Below are positions 21,193-32,301 of a DNA stretch of 64,000 bases, in pieces. The notes beneath the pieces were generated by a model. It was not told the origin of the DNA and did not search any database. It worked only from the letters and a program-made list of their open reading frames with translations. The stretch lies in assembly GCF_001112925.1 (NCBI RefSeq), contig NZ_CPYD01000010.1:115042-179041 (forward strand), written 5' to 3'. Position numbers and translations under genes: made by a program. Position 1 is the first letter of the stretch, and each line of letters begins with the position of its first letter. Origin of the DNA: Yersinia nurmii (GTDB lineage Bacteria; Pseudomonadota; Gammaproteobacteria; Enterobacterales; Enterobacteriaceae).

Positions 21193-21221
21193 ACCTTAAT
21201 TTAATTAAGGTTATCTGATTT

Positions 21222-21245
21222 CCGTGTGAGAGATCTCTCACACGG
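21222..21245. promoter_or_regulatory. UvrY/SirA (GacA-type) binding palindrome upstream of csrB
   Basis: GTGTGAGAGATCTCTCACAC is the centre of a perfect 24-bp palindrome. It matches the UvrY/SirA/GacA consensus (TGTAAGAGATCTCTTACA type), which in E. coli lies far upstream of the csrB start. Here its centre is about 150-180 bases before the CsrB 5' end. It implies BarA-UvrY control of csrB. Confidence 0.85.
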
Positions 21246-21384
21246 GCTGTAAGATATAGCTTCTATTTTTTAGAGACGATTTTCTTGCGTGAGAATTATT
21301 CTCAATAAAATCACTCCGTTATAAACATTCATTTTTTTGTCTATTAAAACGTATAGATAAGAGGCTTTACAGTATCTTGTCTCT

Positions 21385-21737
21385 GTTCGCCAATTAAGTG
21401 ATCCTTTATTCACCAGATAGGATCTGGTTGGAAAGGAACAGCATCGGGATGATGCAGCTTCAGGATGAAGGAAATCAGGGACTGCTCAGGACGAGTGAAG
21501 GGATGTTTTAGGACGAAACAAGGGACACCTCCAGGATGGAGATAGGGAGCCGATAAAGGATTATTGGTGGGTTAGGATGACCTAAGGATCGCACCAGGAT
21601 GGTGTAGGACATCGCGAAGGATTGCTGGTTAGGATAACCGCAGGAAAAGTTTTCAAGGATTGAGCAGGGAGCATCAATTTAGCTGGATTGCTATAAAACG
21701 AACAGAGGGGTACTGGTAAAACAGTACCCCTTTTTTT
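21385..21737 (+). ncRNA. csrB: CsrB carbon-storage regulatory RNA
   Basis: CsrB sequesters the RNA-binding protein CsrA through many GGA motifs in hairpin loops. This region holds about 25 GGA triplets, many in the loop of a short stem (for example CCAGA-TAGGA-TCTGG at 21413 and CTCC-AGGA-TGGAG). The 3' part, AGGAAAAGTTTTCAAGGATT through GCTGGATTGCTATAAAACGA, closely follows E. coli CsrB. It ends in a terminator (GGGGTACTG/CAGTACCCC, 21707-21730, then seven T). The 5' end is uncertain by about 25 bases because no clear -35 is present. The 188 bases after it, up to yqcC, hold nothing I recognise. Confidence 0.93.
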
Positions 21738-21925
21738 ATGTTTTTTTCACTGCGGCTTAAACTCACTTTCTTTATTTAGTTTATTGATAGCGGATTTAAT
21801 TAGCCGATAGTTGGGCCTCTTGCGCTTCGATGGTATGCTTGCGCGCTTTTGTTTTCACCCGGATTATCAGGAGTGAACCTTCCTTTCTGGCCTGTTTTGG
21901 CCCATTTTTGGTCGAGAATTAAAAC

Positions 21926-22255
21926 ATGAGTCTAAACAATCAGGTACGCCAGATTTTACAGGATATCGATCTGGCATTACGCACCATTAATCTTTGGCAG
22001 TCATCTCCGCCAGAGGCTGAGGCTTTTGAAAGCGTTGAGCCTTTTTGCGTCGATACCATGGCCGCTGAGCAATGGCTTCAGTGGGTATTGCTACCGCGAA
22101 TGAATGCGCTGCTAGAAAATAGTGCTCCCTTACCAACCCGTTTTGCCGTAACGCCTTATTTTGAGGTGGCATTGAAAGATCATCAGACGGATTGCAGTCT
22201 TCTTCTGGCACAGTTGCAGCGTCTCGATGACCTGTTAAATATAGAAAGCGAATAA
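21926..22255 (+). CDS. yqcC: YqcC family protein (DUF446)
   Basis: The protein has 109 residues, with no signal or membrane segment. It matches the DUF446 family by LWQSSPPEAEAFESVEPFCVDTM and AEQWLQWVLLPRMNALLENSAPLP. The function is unknown. It sits directly upstream of truC, with its stop sharing one base with the truC ATG, as in other enterobacteria. Confidence 0.93.
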   Translation: MSLNNQVRQILQDIDLALRTINLWQSSPPEAEAFESVEPFCVDTMAAEQWLQWVLLPRMNALLENSAPLPTRFAVTPYFEVALKDHQTDCSLLLAQLQRLDDLLNIESE

Positions 22256-23028
22256 TGCTCGAAATACTTTATCAAGATGAACATATTGTTGCGGTTAATA
22301 AGCCTGCTGGTTGGTTGGTACACCGCAGCTGGCTTGACCGCAATGAAACCGTTTTTGTGATGCAAACGGTGCGTGACCAGATTGGCCAGCATGTGTACAC
22401 CCTACATCGTCTGGACCGTCCGACTTCTGGCGTATTGTTAATGGCATTGTCTAGCGAAGTGGCGCGCGCATTGTCACAACAGTTCGAACAACATGAAGTT
22501 AAGAAGGTTTATCATGCGGTTGTACGTGGTTATGTGTTAGACGAAGACACTCTTGACTACGCTTTGACCGAAGAGTTGGACAAAATTGCCGATAAGTTTG
22601 CCAGCCAAGATAAAGCGCCAAAACCAGCGATTACGCATTACCGTGCGTTAGCGAGAGCCGAGATGCCAGTCGCTATTGGTCGCTACGAAACCGCTCGCTA
22701 CAGTTTGATGGAATTGACTCCGGAAACTGGGCGTAAACATCAGTTACGACGTCATATGGCGCATCTTCGTCACCCGATTCTGGGGGATAGCACGCATGGC
22801 GATTTACGTCAGAATCGCGGAATGGCGCAACATTTTGATTGCTCACGCTTAATGTTACATGCCAGCCATTTATCGCTGAACCATCCGGTCACCGGTGAAT
22901 CCTTGGCGCTATCTGCGCGTTGGGACAGTGCCTGGCAGGGCGTGATATCACAATTTGGCTGGGAAGGGCTTCTCCCTGAGCTTGAAAGGGTTGAGTTTCC
23001 CGCCGACGCAGGTCAGGATAGTGAGTAA
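22255..23028 (+). CDS. truC: tRNA pseudouridine(65) synthase TruC
   Basis: TruC forms pseudouridine at position 65 of tRNAs, for example tRNA-Ile1 and tRNA-Asp. It is a RluA-family enzyme of 257 residues (E. coli 260). The catalytic motif HRLDRPTSGVLL has the nucleophile D54. Other family blocks are VNKPAGWLVHRSW at the N-terminus and TPETGRKHQLRRHMAHLRHPILGDSTHG. It is translationally coupled to yqcC, with yqcA 28 bases downstream. Confidence 0.96.
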   Translation: MLEILYQDEHIVAVNKPAGWLVHRSWLDRNETVFVMQTVRDQIGQHVYTLHRLDRPTSGVLLMALSSEVARALSQQFEQHEVKKVYHAVVRGYVLDEDTLDYALTEELDKIADKFASQDKAPKPAITHYRALARAEMPVAIGRYETARYSLMELTPETGRKHQLRRHMAHLRHPILGDSTHGDLRQNRGMAQHFDCSRLMLHASHLSLNHPVTGESLALSARWDSAWQGVISQFGWEGLLPELERVEFPADAGQDSE

Positions 23029-23056
23029 CTAATTGGTAATTTAAAGAAGGTTTTTT

Positions 23057-23506
23057 ATGGCTCAGGTGGGTATTTTTGTCGGTACGGTTTATGGCAATGC
23101 GCTTTTAGTTGCGGAAGAAGCTGAAAACATACTGAATGAGCAAGGCCACGAAGTTAAGCTATTTGACGAAGGTACGCTGGAAGCCTGGCAATATTATCGC
23201 CAGCATTATGCGTTAGTGATCACGTCCACCACCGGGCAAGGGGATTTCCCTGACAATATCGTGCCGTTGTTTCAGGCTGTGCGCGATCAGGTTGGTTTCC
23301 AGCCAGAGCTGCGCTACGGCGTTATTGCATTAGGTGATAGCAGCTACGATAACTACTGCGGTGCAGGGCGCGCGTTTGACGCTTTATTGCAGGAGCAGGG
23401 CGCGACGCGTATCGGCGAGATCTTAGAAATTGATGCGATTGAGCAGCCGGAGCCTGAGGCGGTTTCCTGCCCGTGGGTAGAACAATGGGGCCAATTGCTG
23501 AAATAA
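23057..23506 (+). CDS. yqcA: Flavodoxin YqcA
   Basis: The protein has 149 residues with a flavodoxin fold. The FMN phosphate-binding loop is [15 protein letters not shown] near the N-terminus. The [12 protein letters not shown] and [15 protein letters not shown] loops clamp the isoalloxazine ring. AGAAGG lies 9 bases before the ATG. It is a single-domain electron carrier whose partners are unclear. It ends the yqcC-truC-yqcA unit. Confidence 0.95.
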   Translation: MAQVGIFVGTVYGNALLVAEEAENILNEQGHEVKLFDEGTLEAWQYYRQHYALVITSTTGQGDFPDNIVPLFQAVRDQVGFQPELRYGVIALGDSSYDNYCGAGRAFDALLQEQGATRIGEILEIDAIEQPEPEAVSCPWVEQWGQLLK

Positions 23507-23574
23507 ACCGCGTTGGAATCCCGTCGTTGCTGTGTTCACGTGATTAGCGTCAATAAAAAATTGACGTAAATAAT

Positions 23575-23601
23575 AAGTGGCGAACAGATATCGCCACTTT
23601 T
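23575..23601. terminator. Terminator after yqcA
   Basis: AAGTGGCGA (23575-23583) and TCGCCACTT (23591-23599) form a 9-bp stem, followed by TTTT. It lies between convergent yqcA and yaeH, with weaker T content on the minus strand. A smaller hairpin (CGTCAAT/ATTGACG) precedes it. Confidence 0.75.
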
Positions 23602-23653
23602 ACTATTTGTCTCGTTATTGCCTATCTTGTTCCTAACGGATTATGGGCGGGTA

Positions 23654-24046
23654 TTAGCGGCCGCTTTTCGTTAGTTTTTCCAGATCGGATTCAATTTCAG
23701 AGATTTTGTGAGCAACCACGTTTTCCAAATGACGCAGGTCATCCAGAATTTTGCGTTTCAAATCCACTTCAACTTGGTCGCGTTTGCAGAGTTGGTCCAA
23801 CTCATCAATCACATAACGCAGATTCGGGTTAATTTCGTGAATTTCTTTGTAACCTTGTCCGGCGTTGTCCGCAACTACGGTTTTACGCTGGCGCGGATAC
23901 TTGAATTTGACGCTTTTAGCAAAAAACTCGCCTTTATCTTTGCGGAAATAAATTTTCAGAATGTCGTTATTGGCCTCCTGACGCAGGCTGTAGCGATCGA
24001 CATCTTCCGGTTGAGTGATTCCTAAGCTTTTCAGGTTGTCATACAT
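23654..24046 (-). CDS. yaeH: UPF0325 family protein YaeH
   Basis: The protein has 130 residues (E. coli 128), is basic and probably partly coiled. The N-terminus [20 protein letters not shown] and [24 protein letters not shown] identify the UPF0325/YaeH family. The function is unknown. In E. coli yaeH is next to dapD, as here, but its other neighbour there is cdaR/degP, not yqcA. Confidence 0.93.
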   Translation of the reverse strand: MYDNLKSLGITQPEDVDRYSLRQEANNDILKIYFRKDKGEFFAKSVKFKYPRQRKTVVADNAGQGYKEIHEINPNLRYVIDELDQLCKRDQVEVDLKRKILDDLRHLENVVAHKISEIESDLEKLTKSGR

Positions 24047-24140
24047 AGCGCCACCTTATTGGTTTTATATTCCACAGTTTCTATTATGGCGGTTATTGTT
24101 GCCATAAAATGTGATTGCAGGCGATAACTGCTTACAAGAC

Positions 24141-24169
24141 AAAAAAATAGCGGGCTGATTGGCCCGCTA
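24141..24169 (-). terminator. Intrinsic terminator of dapD
   Basis: TAGCGGGC (24148-24155) and GCCCGCTA (24162-24169) form an 8-bp stem. On the minus strand it is followed by seven T (A-run 24141-24147). It is 8 bases after the dapD stop. Confidence 0.88.
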
Positions 24170-24177
24170 GTTGAATG

Positions 24178-25002
24178 TTAGTCTATGGTGCGTAATAACT
24201 CGTTAATGCCGACTTTACCCAAGGTTTTTGCGTCGACTTTCTTCACGATAACCGCACAGTACAGGCTGTAGCTACCATCTTTGGAAGGCAGATTACCAGA
24301 AACCACAACTGAGCCAGCCGGTACGCGACCATAATGGATTTCGCCGGTTTCGCGATCGTAAATACGAGTGCTTTGGCCGATAAATACGCCCATGGAAATC
24401 ACCGAGCCTTCTTCTACGATAACCCCTTCAACGACTTCGGAACGTGCGCCTACGAAGCAGTTATCTTCGATGATGGTTGGGTTAGCCTGCAATGGCTCCA
24501 ATACGCCGCCGATGCCAACGCCGCCGGATAAGTGCACGTTTTTACCGATCTGAGCACAAGAACCTACCGTTGCCCAGGTATCAACCATGGTACCTTCGTC
24601 AACGAAAGCGCCAATATTGACGTAGGAAGGCATCAGCACGGTGTTGCGGGCAATGTAAGCGCCTTTGCGTACGGTAGCCGGTGGTACGACGCGGAAACCT
24701 TCACGCTGGAAGCGCGCTTCGTCGTAATCAGCAAATTTCATTGGGACTTTATCGTAATAGCGAGTTTCTGCACCTTCCATCACTTGGTTATCATTGATAC
24801 GGAAGGAGAGCAGAACGGCTTTTTTCAGCCATTGATGTGTTACCCACTGGCCTTCAATCTTTTCCGCTACGCGCAATGCGCCGGTATCTAACAGATTGAT
24901 AACGTGGTTAATGGCTTCGCGCGTTACGGTGTCTACGTTAGCCGGAGTGATCTCTGCACGGCGTTCGAAGGCGTTTTCAATAACGGTCTGTAGTTGCTGC
25001 AT
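24178..25002 (-). CDS. dapD: 2,3,4,5-tetrahydropyridine-2,6-dicarboxylate N-succinyltransferase
   Basis: DapD succinylates tetrahydrodipicolinate in the lysine and diaminopimelate pathway. It has 274 residues, the same as E. coli. An N-terminal helical domain precedes a left-handed beta-helix of hexapeptide repeats ([25 protein letters not shown] and following), the trimeric acyltransferase fold. It lies in the glnD-dapD leftward unit with a 62-base gap and its own terminator. Confidence 0.98.
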   Translation of the reverse strand: MQQLQTVIENAFERRAEITPANVDTVTREAINHVINLLDTGALRVAEKIEGQWVTHQWLKKAVLLSFRINDNQVMEGAETRYYDKVPMKFADYDEARFQREGFRVVPPATVRKGAYIARNTVLMPSYVNIGAFVDEGTMVDTWATVGSCAQIGKNVHLSGGVGIGGVLEPLQANPTIIEDNCFVGARSEVVEGVIVEEGSVISMGVFIGQSTRIYDRETGEIHYGRVPAGSVVVSGNLPSKDGSYSLYCAVIVKKVDAKTLGKVGINELLRTID

Positions 25003-25064
25003 CCGGTTCTCTTTCCTGAAGTTGAAAGGTTGTAAGAAAAATAATCGTTAAAAAGTTATTTGTA

Positions 25065-27743
25065 TCACAGTTTATCGTTCGGATTGAGGGTATCTGTCAA
25101 CCGTTGAGCTAATTCCTTTCGCGTTTCGGCATTCAATGCCCGACGATCCTTATCTGCTAATACGAATAAATCCTCAACCCTTTCGCCAATAGTGGTGATG
25201 CGAGCGCTGTGAAGTGATAATCCCAAATCAGCAAATATTTCCCCAACTCTGGCCAATAGTCCCGGCTGATCCAAGGCGATAAGTTCGAGATAACTACGGC
25301 GATCTGTATGAGTTGGCAGGAAATTAGCCTCGGTAGGCACGCTGAAATGACGCAGTTTGGGCGATAAACGTCTGACCCGTGGATGCTGATAGTTCGGCTG
25401 TGTCATTGCCTGTTCCAGCGCATGACGAATCACCGGATGCCGATCCTGCGCCAGCGGGCTGCCGTCCGGTTCTAGGACGATAAAGGTATCCATCGCCATA
25501 CCGTCACGATTGGTGAAAATCTGGGCGTCGTGAACACTCAGGTTACGTCGATCTAATTCACCCACCACGGCAGCGAATAGGGAAGGGCGGTCAGGGCTCC
25601 AGATAAAGATTTCTGTGCCGCCACGTGTAGCTTGGCGGCTGACTAGCACCAAAGGTTTGGTGGAATCATGCTCAAGTAAGTGTCGGGCATGCCAGGCCAA
25701 TTGATTTGGTGAATGGCGCAGGAAATAATCGGCGCGGCAGCGACTCCAGATTCGGTGAAGTGCTTCTTCGTCAATATTATCCATTCGCAGCAATGCCAAC
25801 GCCTGTAGACGGTGATGGCGCACACGTTCTCGCAGGTCCGGGCTGTTTTCCATGCCTCGTCGCAGCTGCTTTTCAGTGGCGAAATAGAGCTCGCGCAATA
25901 AACTCTGCTTCCAGCTATTCCATAGGTTTTCATTGGTGGCACAAATATCAGCCACCGTCAGGCTAATCAGGTAGCGTAAGCGCGTTTCACTTTGTACTTC
26001 GGCAGAAAATTGCTGAATAACTGTTGGATCCTGAATATCACGACGCTGAGCCGTCACTGACATCAATAAATGGCAACGAACTAGCCAGGCAACAAGTTGA
26101 GCTTCCCGCGAGTTCAATCCGTGTAACTCGGCAAATTCCAGCACATCCTGCGCGCCGAGAATGGAGTGGTCACCGCCGCGCCCTTTGGCTATATCGTGGA
26201 ACAGCGCGGCGAGCAACAGTAATTCCGGCTGAGGCAGGCGCGGATATAGCTCTACGCACAATGGATGGCGCGGACGAGTTGATTCGTCGGCGAAGCTTTC
26301 CAGTTTTTGTAATACCCGAATAGTGTGTTCATCGACAGTGTAGGCATGGAACAGGTCAAACTGCATCTGGCCGACAATGCTACCCCACTGCGGCATATAG
26401 GCCCACAGCACGCTGTGGCGGTGCATCGGTAGTAAGGCACGGGAAACGGCTCCCGGATGGCGCAGAATAGCCATAAACAGCTTGCGAGCCTCTGGAATGG
26501 TACACAGCGGCTGTTTTAGATGACGGCGAGCGTGGCGCAGTTGGCGCACAGTGGTGGAATAGATGCCCGTGATATCCTGGTTGCGGACCATCAGGTAAAA
26601 CATTCTCATGATGGCTTCGGGTTGGCGGATAAACAGTTGCTCATCCTGTAGATCAATCAGATTGCCGCGTAGCTGGAAATTATCATCCAAAGGCCGTGGT
26701 TTTTCATTAGTATCCAGCGCCAGTATGGCTTCATCGAATAGCTGTAGCAGCATGTTGTTCAGTTCGCTGACGCGACGCGTCATTCGATAGAAATCTTTCA
26801 TCATGCGCTCAACCGGTTCGTTGCCTTCTCCCTGATAACGAAGCAGTTGCGCCACGCTAAGCTGGCGATCGAACAGCAGCCGGTTATCGTAGCGATTTAA
26901 GACCAGATGAAGGGCAAAACGGATGCGCCACAGGAAGCTTTGGCATTCGATAAGCTCGTTGCTTTCCGCTTTGGTCAGGAAACCAAACTCGACCATTTCA
27001 CTCAGCGTGGTGGCCCCAAAGTGGCGACGGGCAACCCACAGCAAAGTGTGAATATCTCGTAGGCCGCCGGGGCTGCTTTTGATGTCCGGCTCCAGATTAT
27101 AGCTGGTGCCGTGGTAGCGTTTGTGCCGTTCTTGTTGCTCGGCAATTTTGGCATCGAAAAATTCGGGAGAGGGCCAGAAGCTATCGCTGAAAATGTGTTT
27201 CTGCATTTGCAAAAATAGCGCGACATCACCACAAATCAAGCGGGATTCGATCAAATTAGTGGCGACGGTTAAATCAGCTAGCCCTTCCAGCAGACACTCT
27301 TCAAGGGTGCGTACGCTGTGACCGACTTCCAGTTTTAAATCCCATAGCAGGGTAATAAGCTGCCCGACGCGCTGCGCCTGCTCATCGCTTAAACGCTGCT
27401 CGCTCAATACCAATACATCAATATCGGACAGGGGGTGCAGTTCGCCGCGGCCATAGCCACCAACGGCGACCAGTGCGGTCTGCGGAATAGGCTCAAAGCC
27501 ATAAAAGGACCACAGTCGCTGTAACAGAGCATCAATATAATTGCTGCGGGCAACCACCAGTTTTTCCGCGCTAACCCCTGCATTGAAGGCATCGGCCAGC
27601 CAGTTCTGGAAGGTTTCCAAACGTTGTTTCAACGGTTGGCAGTGGAGTTCGCTATCGGAATAAGTGCTGGGAAATGCAGGCTGCTCAGGGAGAGCGCTCA
27701 CTGATGCCGATGGGAGAGGGTTTTCAGTGTTGTGGTCAGACAT
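25065..27743 (-). CDS. glnD: Bifunctional PII uridylyltransferase/uridylyl-removing enzyme
   Basis: GlnD senses glutamine and uridylylates or deuridylylates the PII proteins GlnB and GlnK, controlling nitrogen metabolism. It has 892 residues (E. coli 890). The nucleotidyltransferase site [15 protein letters not shown] has D108 and D110. The HD phosphohydrolase site is [17 protein letters not shown] near residue 515. Two C-terminal ACT domains start near [21 protein letters not shown] and [20 protein letters not shown] and sense glutamine. It lies between map and dapD, all on the minus strand. Confidence 0.98.
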   Translation of the reverse strand: MSDHNTENPLPSASVSALPEQPAFPSTYSDSELHCQPLKQRLETFQNWLADAFNAGVSAEKLVVARSNYIDALLQRLWSFYGFEPIPQTALVAVGGYGRGELHPLSDIDVLVLSEQRLSDEQAQRVGQLITLLWDLKLEVGHSVRTLEECLLEGLADLTVATNLIESRLICGDVALFLQMQKHIFSDSFWPSPEFFDAKIAEQQERHKRYHGTSYNLEPDIKSSPGGLRDIHTLLWVARRHFGATTLSEMVEFGFLTKAESNELIECQSFLWRIRFALHLVLNRYDNRLLFDRQLSVAQLLRYQGEGNEPVERMMKDFYRMTRRVSELNNMLLQLFDEAILALDTNEKPRPLDDNFQLRGNLIDLQDEQLFIRQPEAIMRMFYLMVRNQDITGIYSTTVRQLRHARRHLKQPLCTIPEARKLFMAILRHPGAVSRALLPMHRHSVLWAYMPQWGSIVGQMQFDLFHAYTVDEHTIRVLQKLESFADESTRPRHPLCVELYPRLPQPELLLLAALFHDIAKGRGGDHSILGAQDVLEFAELHGLNSREAQLVAWLVRCHLLMSVTAQRRDIQDPTVIQQFSAEVQSETRLRYLISLTVADICATNENLWNSWKQSLLRELYFATEKQLRRGMENSPDLRERVRHHRLQALALLRMDNIDEEALHRIWSRCRADYFLRHSPNQLAWHARHLLEHDSTKPLVLVSRQATRGGTEIFIWSPDRPSLFAAVVGELDRRNLSVHDAQIFTNRDGMAMDTFIVLEPDGSPLAQDRHPVIRHALEQAMTQPNYQHPRVRRLSPKLRHFSVPTEANFLPTHTDRRSYLELIALDQPGLLARVGEIFADLGLSLHSARITTIGERVEDLFVLADKDRRALNAETRKELAQRLTDTLNPNDKL

Positions 27744-27772
27744 AGGGTTTTCCGATATAAAACGCAGCCCAT

Positions 27773-27796
27773 AAAAAAGCCGGCGATTGCCGGCTT
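27773..27796 (-). terminator. Intrinsic terminator of map
   Basis: AAGCCGGC and GCCGGCTT form an 8-bp stem around GATT. On the minus strand it is followed by six T. It separates map from glnD. Confidence 0.88.
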
Positions 27797-27803
27797 GTCG
27801 TCA

Positions 27804-28595
27804 TTACTCGTGCGTTATGATGTTGGGGATGGTGTCATCCCTACGCAACGTCATTATTTCGCAGCCGTTCTCAGTCACCACAATAGTATGCTCATACTGT
27901 GCAGACAAGCTGCGATCTTTGGTTTTTACCGTCCAGCCGTCTTTCATGGTACGGATGCGGTAATCGCCGGCGTTAACCATCGGCTCGATAGTGAAAGCCA
28001 TACCGGGCTGCAGTACCACGCCGCCGTCATCCGCATCGTAATGCAGAACCTGTGGCTCTTCGTGGAAACCTTCACCGATACCGTGGCCGCAGTATTCGCG
28101 TACTACGGAGAAGTTTTCCGCCTCGACGAATTTCTGAATCTCTTTACCCAAGGTGCGCAGACGAATGCCTGGTTTCACCATTTTAATCGCCAGATACAGG
28201 CTTTCCTGAGTGACACGACACAGGCGCTCGCCCAGAATAGTTGGTTTGCCAACGATAAACATTTTGGACGTATCACCGTGGAAACCGTCTTTGATTACGG
28301 TCACGTCGATATTCACGATATCGCCGTCTTTCAGCACTTTATCGTCGCTTGGAATACCGTGACAGATGACTTCGTTAACGGAAATACAGACTGATTTCGG
28401 GAAGCCGTGGTAGCCCAGACAGGCGGAAATAGCCTGCTGCTTATTGGTGATGTGATCGTGGCAAATACGATCCAGTTCGCCGGTCGTTACGCCCGGTTTT
28501 ACGTAAGGTTCGATCATTTCTAGCACTTCAGCGGCCAGGCGGCCGGCAACGCGCATTTTTTCGATATCTGCAGGTGTTTTAATTGTGATAGCCAT
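27804..28595 (-). CDS. map: Methionine aminopeptidase, type I
   Basis: Map removes the initiator methionine from nascent proteins and is essential. I chose the ATG at 28595 (263 residues; E. coli 264), which gives MAITIKTPADIEKMRVAGRL. The upstream ATG at 28694 adds 33 unrelated residues. The pita-bread fold carries the metal ligands in NIDVTVIKDGFHGDTSKMF (two Asp), YCGHGIGEGFHEEP (His), MAFTIEPM (Glu) and SAQYEHTIVVTE (Glu). It is divergent from rpsB, as in E. coli. Confidence 0.97.
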   Translation of the reverse strand: MAITIKTPADIEKMRVAGRLAAEVLEMIEPYVKPGVTTGELDRICHDHITNKQQAISACLGYHGFPKSVCISVNEVICHGIPSDDKVLKDGDIVNIDVTVIKDGFHGDTSKMFIVGKPTILGERLCRVTQESLYLAIKMVKPGIRLRTLGKEIQKFVEAENFSVVREYCGHGIGEGFHEEPQVLHYDADDGGVVLQPGMAFTIEPMVNAGDYRIRTMKDGWTVKTKDRSLSAQYEHTIVVTENGCEIMTLRRDDTIPNIITHE

Positions 28596-28731
28596 GAAGA
28601 AAAGGTCCACAGGGGCCAGAGTGTGGCCGCTGTTATGATTAAATAAGTAAAAAATGCTGTTGCATATGGTACCAGCCCAGCAAATTGCTGCCAAACTTTC
28701 CTTTTTATGCTGCCACGAAATGCAACAAAAG

Positions 28732-28761
28732 TTGGTGTATGGTGCCGGATTATGGTATAAA
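28732..28761 (+). promoter_or_regulatory. Promoter of the rpsB-tsf operon
   Basis: TTGGTG (28732-28737) and TATAAA (28756-28761) are 18 bases apart, with TGG just before the -10 (extended -10 like) and a GC-rich discriminator after it. The start would be near 28768, about 210 bases before the rpsB ATG. In 28596-28731 the map promoter must also lie, on the other strand. Confidence 0.65.
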
Positions 28762-28767
28762 GCGCGC

Positions 28768-29705
<938 letters not shown>

Positions 29706-29760
29706 TAAGACAGGCTCGTCACTGAGCCCTTATTAACCAGGTATTGAAATATGTTGGTTA

Positions 29761-29784
29761 GGGGGCCTTTTATAGGCCCCCTTT
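29761..29784 (+). terminator. rpsB-tsf intergenic attenuator/terminator
   Basis: GGGGGCC (29761-29767) and GGCCCCC (29775-29781) form a GC-rich stem, followed by only three T before GCG. A short T-run fits partial termination. A terminator in the rpsB-tsf spacer is also known in E. coli, adjusting the S2 to EF-Ts ratio. Confidence 0.8.
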
Positions 29785-29834
29785 GCGTATCTACAGTGAG
29801 AACTATCTTCACGAGAGAACCGAGGAAAATTGAA

Positions 29835-30692
29835 ATGGCTGTTATTACCGCTGCTTTGGTAAAAGAACTGCGTGAGCGTACTGCCGCAGGTATGATGGAA
29901 TGTAAGAAAGCGCTGGTTGAAGCTGATGGCGACATCGAGCTGGCGATCGATAACATGCGTAAATCTGGTCAGGCTAAAGCTGCCAAGAAAGCAGGCCGTA
30001 TCGCTGCTGAAGGTATCATCCTGGCTAAAGTTTCTGCAGACGGCAAATTCGGCGTGATGCTGGAACTGAACTGCGAAACTGACTTTGTTGCTAAAGATGC
30101 TGGCTTTAAAGCATTCGGCGACGAAGTTATCGAAGCAGCACTGGCTGGCAAAATCGTTGATATCGAAGTGTTGAAAGCACAGTTCGAAGAACAACGCGCT
30201 AACCTGGTTGCTAAAATCGGTGAAAACATCAATATCCGTCGTGTTGCTGCTCTGGAAGGCGACATTCTGGGTACTTACCTGCACGGCGCGCGTATCGGCG
30301 TTATGGTTGCCGCTACCGGTGCTGACGAAGAGCTGGTTAAGCACATCGCTATGCACATCGCTGCAAGCAAACCAGAATACGTTAAACCAGAAGACGTCCC
30401 GGCTGAAGTTGTTGCTCGCGAGCACCAAATCCAGTTGGACATCGCTATGGAATCTGGCAAGCCACGCGAAATCGCAGAGAAAATGGTTGAAGGCCGTATG
30501 CGTAAGTTCACCGGCGAAGTTTCTTTGACCGGTCAGCACTTCGTAATGGACCCAAGCAAAACCGTTGGTGAACTGCTGAAAGAGCATAAAGCTGACGTGA
30601 TTAACTTCATCCGCTTCGAAGTGGGCGAAGGCATCGAGAAAGTTGAGACTGACTTTGCTGCTGAAGTTGCAGCAATGAGCAAACAGTCTTAA
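29835..30692 (+). CDS. tsf: Elongation factor Ts
   Basis: EF-Ts exchanges GDP for GTP on EF-Tu. From the ATG at 29835 it has 285 residues (E. coli 283) and starts [27 protein letters not shown], the conserved UBA-like N-terminal domain. The core holds the family signature [12 protein letters not shown]. The upstream ATG at 29751 would start inside the attenuator. GAGG lies about 9 bases before the chosen start. Confidence 0.98.
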   Translation: MAVITAALVKELRERTAAGMMECKKALVEADGDIELAIDNMRKSGQAKAAKKAGRIAAEGIILAKVSADGKFGVMLELNCETDFVAKDAGFKAFGDEVIEAALAGKIVDIEVLKAQFEEQRANLVAKIGENINIRRVAALEGDILGTYLHGARIGVMVAATGADEELVKHIAMHIAASKPEYVKPEDVPAEVVAREHQIQLDIAMESGKPREIAEKMVEGRMRKFTGEVSLTGQHFVMDPSKTVGELLKEHKADVINFIRFEVGEGIEKVETDFAAEVAAMSKQS

Positions 30693-30696
30693 TGCT

Positions 30697-30731
30697 TAAA
30701 AATGGGGCCGCCAACAGGCGGTTCCATTTTA
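30697..30731 (+). terminator. Terminator after tsf
   Basis: AATGGGGCCGCC and GGCGGTTCCATT pair around AACA, with two mismatched pairs, and end in TTTT. It lies between tsf and pyrH, which has its own upstream region of about 105 bases. Confidence 0.75.
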
Positions 30732-30836
30732 TCCAATCTAGAATTTAGTCCGTAGACTTTCAGCTCGCTTATAGGTGTTCTGAATGTATGACGGTCAAAT
30801 CCCCAATACTATTACTGCTGCTTAGGACAGAACACC

Positions 30837-31562
30837 ATGGCAACCAATGCAAAACCCGTATATCAGCGAATCCTGCTAAAGCTGAGTGGCGAAGCCCTGC
30901 AAGGCGCGGAAGGTTTTGGTATCGACGCTAGCGTTTTGGATCGTATGGCTCAAGAAGTCAAAGAGCTGGTCGAACTGGGTATTCAGGTCGGTGTGGTAAT
31001 TGGCGGTGGTAACTTATTCCGCGGTGCCGGTTTGGCACAGGCTGGGATGAACCGCGTAGTGGGCGACCACATGGGAATGCTGGCTACCGTAATGAACGGC
31101 CTGGCAATGCGTGATGCACTGCACCGTGCCTATGTGAACGCCCGCCTGATGTCGGCAATCCCGTTGAACGGCGTATGTGACAACTACAGCTGGGCTGAAG
31201 CAATCAGCCTGCTGCGTCACAATCGCGTGGTGATTTTTGCTGCCGGAACCGGCAATCCATTCTTCACTACTGATTCAGCGGCATGTTTGCGCGGTATCGA
31301 GATCGAAGCCGACGTGGTGTTAAAAGCCACCAAAGTTGACGGTGTGTATTCAGCCGATCCGGTGAAAGATCCTGATGCTACGCTGTACGAACAGTTAACC
31401 TATCAAGACGTGTTAGAACGTGAACTGAAAGTGATGGATCTTGCCGCCTTTACGCTGGCTCGTGACCATAACTTGCCAATTCGCGTATTTAACATGAACA
31501 AACCTGGCGCGCTGCGTCGTGTTGTGATGGGTGAAAACGAAGGGACGTTGATCGCTAAATAG
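30837..31562 (+). CDS. pyrH: UMP kinase
   Basis: PyrH phosphorylates UMP to UDP in pyrimidine synthesis, is activated by GTP and inhibited by UTP, and is essential. It has 241 residues, the same as E. coli. The amino-acid-kinase fold begins [13 protein letters not shown], with the [12 protein letters not shown] loop and [20 protein letters not shown] for UMP and ATP binding. It lies downstream of tsf and upstream of frr. Confidence 0.98.
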   Translation: MATNAKPVYQRILLKLSGEALQGAEGFGIDASVLDRMAQEVKELVELGIQVGVVIGGGNLFRGAGLAQAGMNRVVGDHMGMLATVMNGLAMRDALHRAYVNARLMSAIPLNGVCDNYSWAEAISLLRHNRVVIFAAGTGNPFFTTDSAACLRGIEIEADVVLKATKVDGVYSADPVKDPDATLYEQLTYQDVLERELKVMDLAAFTLARDHNLPIRVFNMNKPGALRRVVMGENEGTLIAK

Positions 31563-31611
31563 CGCCGTTCTTATTAGGGGGCTTCACGTAATTGTGCGCT
31601 GAGTCCCCTTT

Positions 31612-31629
31612 AACCAGCAATTGCTGGTT
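31612..31629. repeat. Perfect 18-bp palindrome between pyrH and frr
   Basis: AACCAGCAATTGCTGGTT is fully self-complementary, 67 bases before frr. A nearby GGGG...CCCC pair (31577-31608) could extend it to a larger structure in the pyrH-frr mRNA. There is no T-run. The role is unknown. Confidence 0.6.
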
Positions 31630-31695
31630 TACATATTCACCGGCTATGCTGCAAGGTATAGCCTGCCAAGTAACCAGTTTACAAGGGTTCGCAAC

Positions 31696-32253
31696 GTGAT
31701 TAACGAAATTAAAAAAGATGCAGAAGTGCGCATGGGTAAGTGCGTAGAAGCATTCCAGGGCCATATCGACAAAATACGTACTGGCCGTGCTTCACCAAGT
31801 ATTCTTGATGGTATTCAAGTTGAATATTACGGTAGCGCAACGCCATTGCGCCAGTTGGCCAACGTGGTAGTAGAAGACTCCCGTACTCTGGCAATTACCG
31901 TATTTGACCGCAGCCTGAACGCCGCGGTAGAAAAAGCGATCATGTCTTCTGATTTGGGTCTGAACCCATCTTCAGCTGGCACCGTGATCCGCGTTCCACT
32001 GCCTCCGCTAACCGAAGAGCGTCGTAAAGACCTGATCAAAGTGGTGCGTGGCGAAGCAGAGCAGGGCCGTGTCTCTGTGCGTAACGTGCGTCGTGATACT
32101 AACGATAAGGTTAAAGCCTTGTTGAAAGATAAAGCTATCAGCGAAGATGAAGATCGTCGTTGTCAGGATGAAGTTCAGAAAATGACTGATACCTTCATCA
32201 AGAAAATCGACTCTATCTTGTCTGATAAAGAAGCTGAGTTAATGAATTTCTAA
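31696..32253 (+). CDS. frr: Ribosome recycling factor
   Basis: RRF, with EF-G, splits the post-termination ribosome. I chose the GTG at 31696, which gives 185 residues, exactly the E. coli length, beginning [19 protein letters not shown]. The upstream ATG at 31621 begins inside the palindromic spacer. The family segments [36 protein letters not shown] [18 protein letters not shown] and DDIQKMTD-like [16 protein letters not shown] are present. AAGGG lies about 8 bases upstream. Confidence 0.97.
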   Translation: MINEIKKDAEVRMGKCVEAFQGHIDKIRTGRASPSILDGIQVEYYGSATPLRQLANVVVEDSRTLAITVFDRSLNAAVEKAIMSSDLGLNPSSAGTVIRVPLPPLTEERRKDLIKVVRGEAEQGRVSVRNVRRDTNDKVKALLKDKAISEDEDRRCQDEVQKMTDTFIKKIDSILSDKEAELMNF

Positions 32254-32270
32254 TCGTTAACCGGTTCCGC

Positions 32271-32301
32271 AAGGCGTCGCTTAGGCGGCGCTTTGTTTTT
32301 T
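32271..32301 (+). terminator. Terminator after frr
   Basis: AAGGCGTCGC and GCGGCGCTTT pair around TTAG with two G-U pairs, followed by GTTTTTT. It separates frr from dxr. Confidence 0.85.

Noticed and set aside
27732..28394. A 220-residue plus-strand open frame.
   Set aside because: It is antisense to map, crossing the map terminator; no recognisable domain.
29733..30587. A 284-residue minus-strand open frame.
   Set aside because: It is antisense to tsf and rich in Phe, Asn and Ser as expected from the complement of a highly biased gene; no family match.
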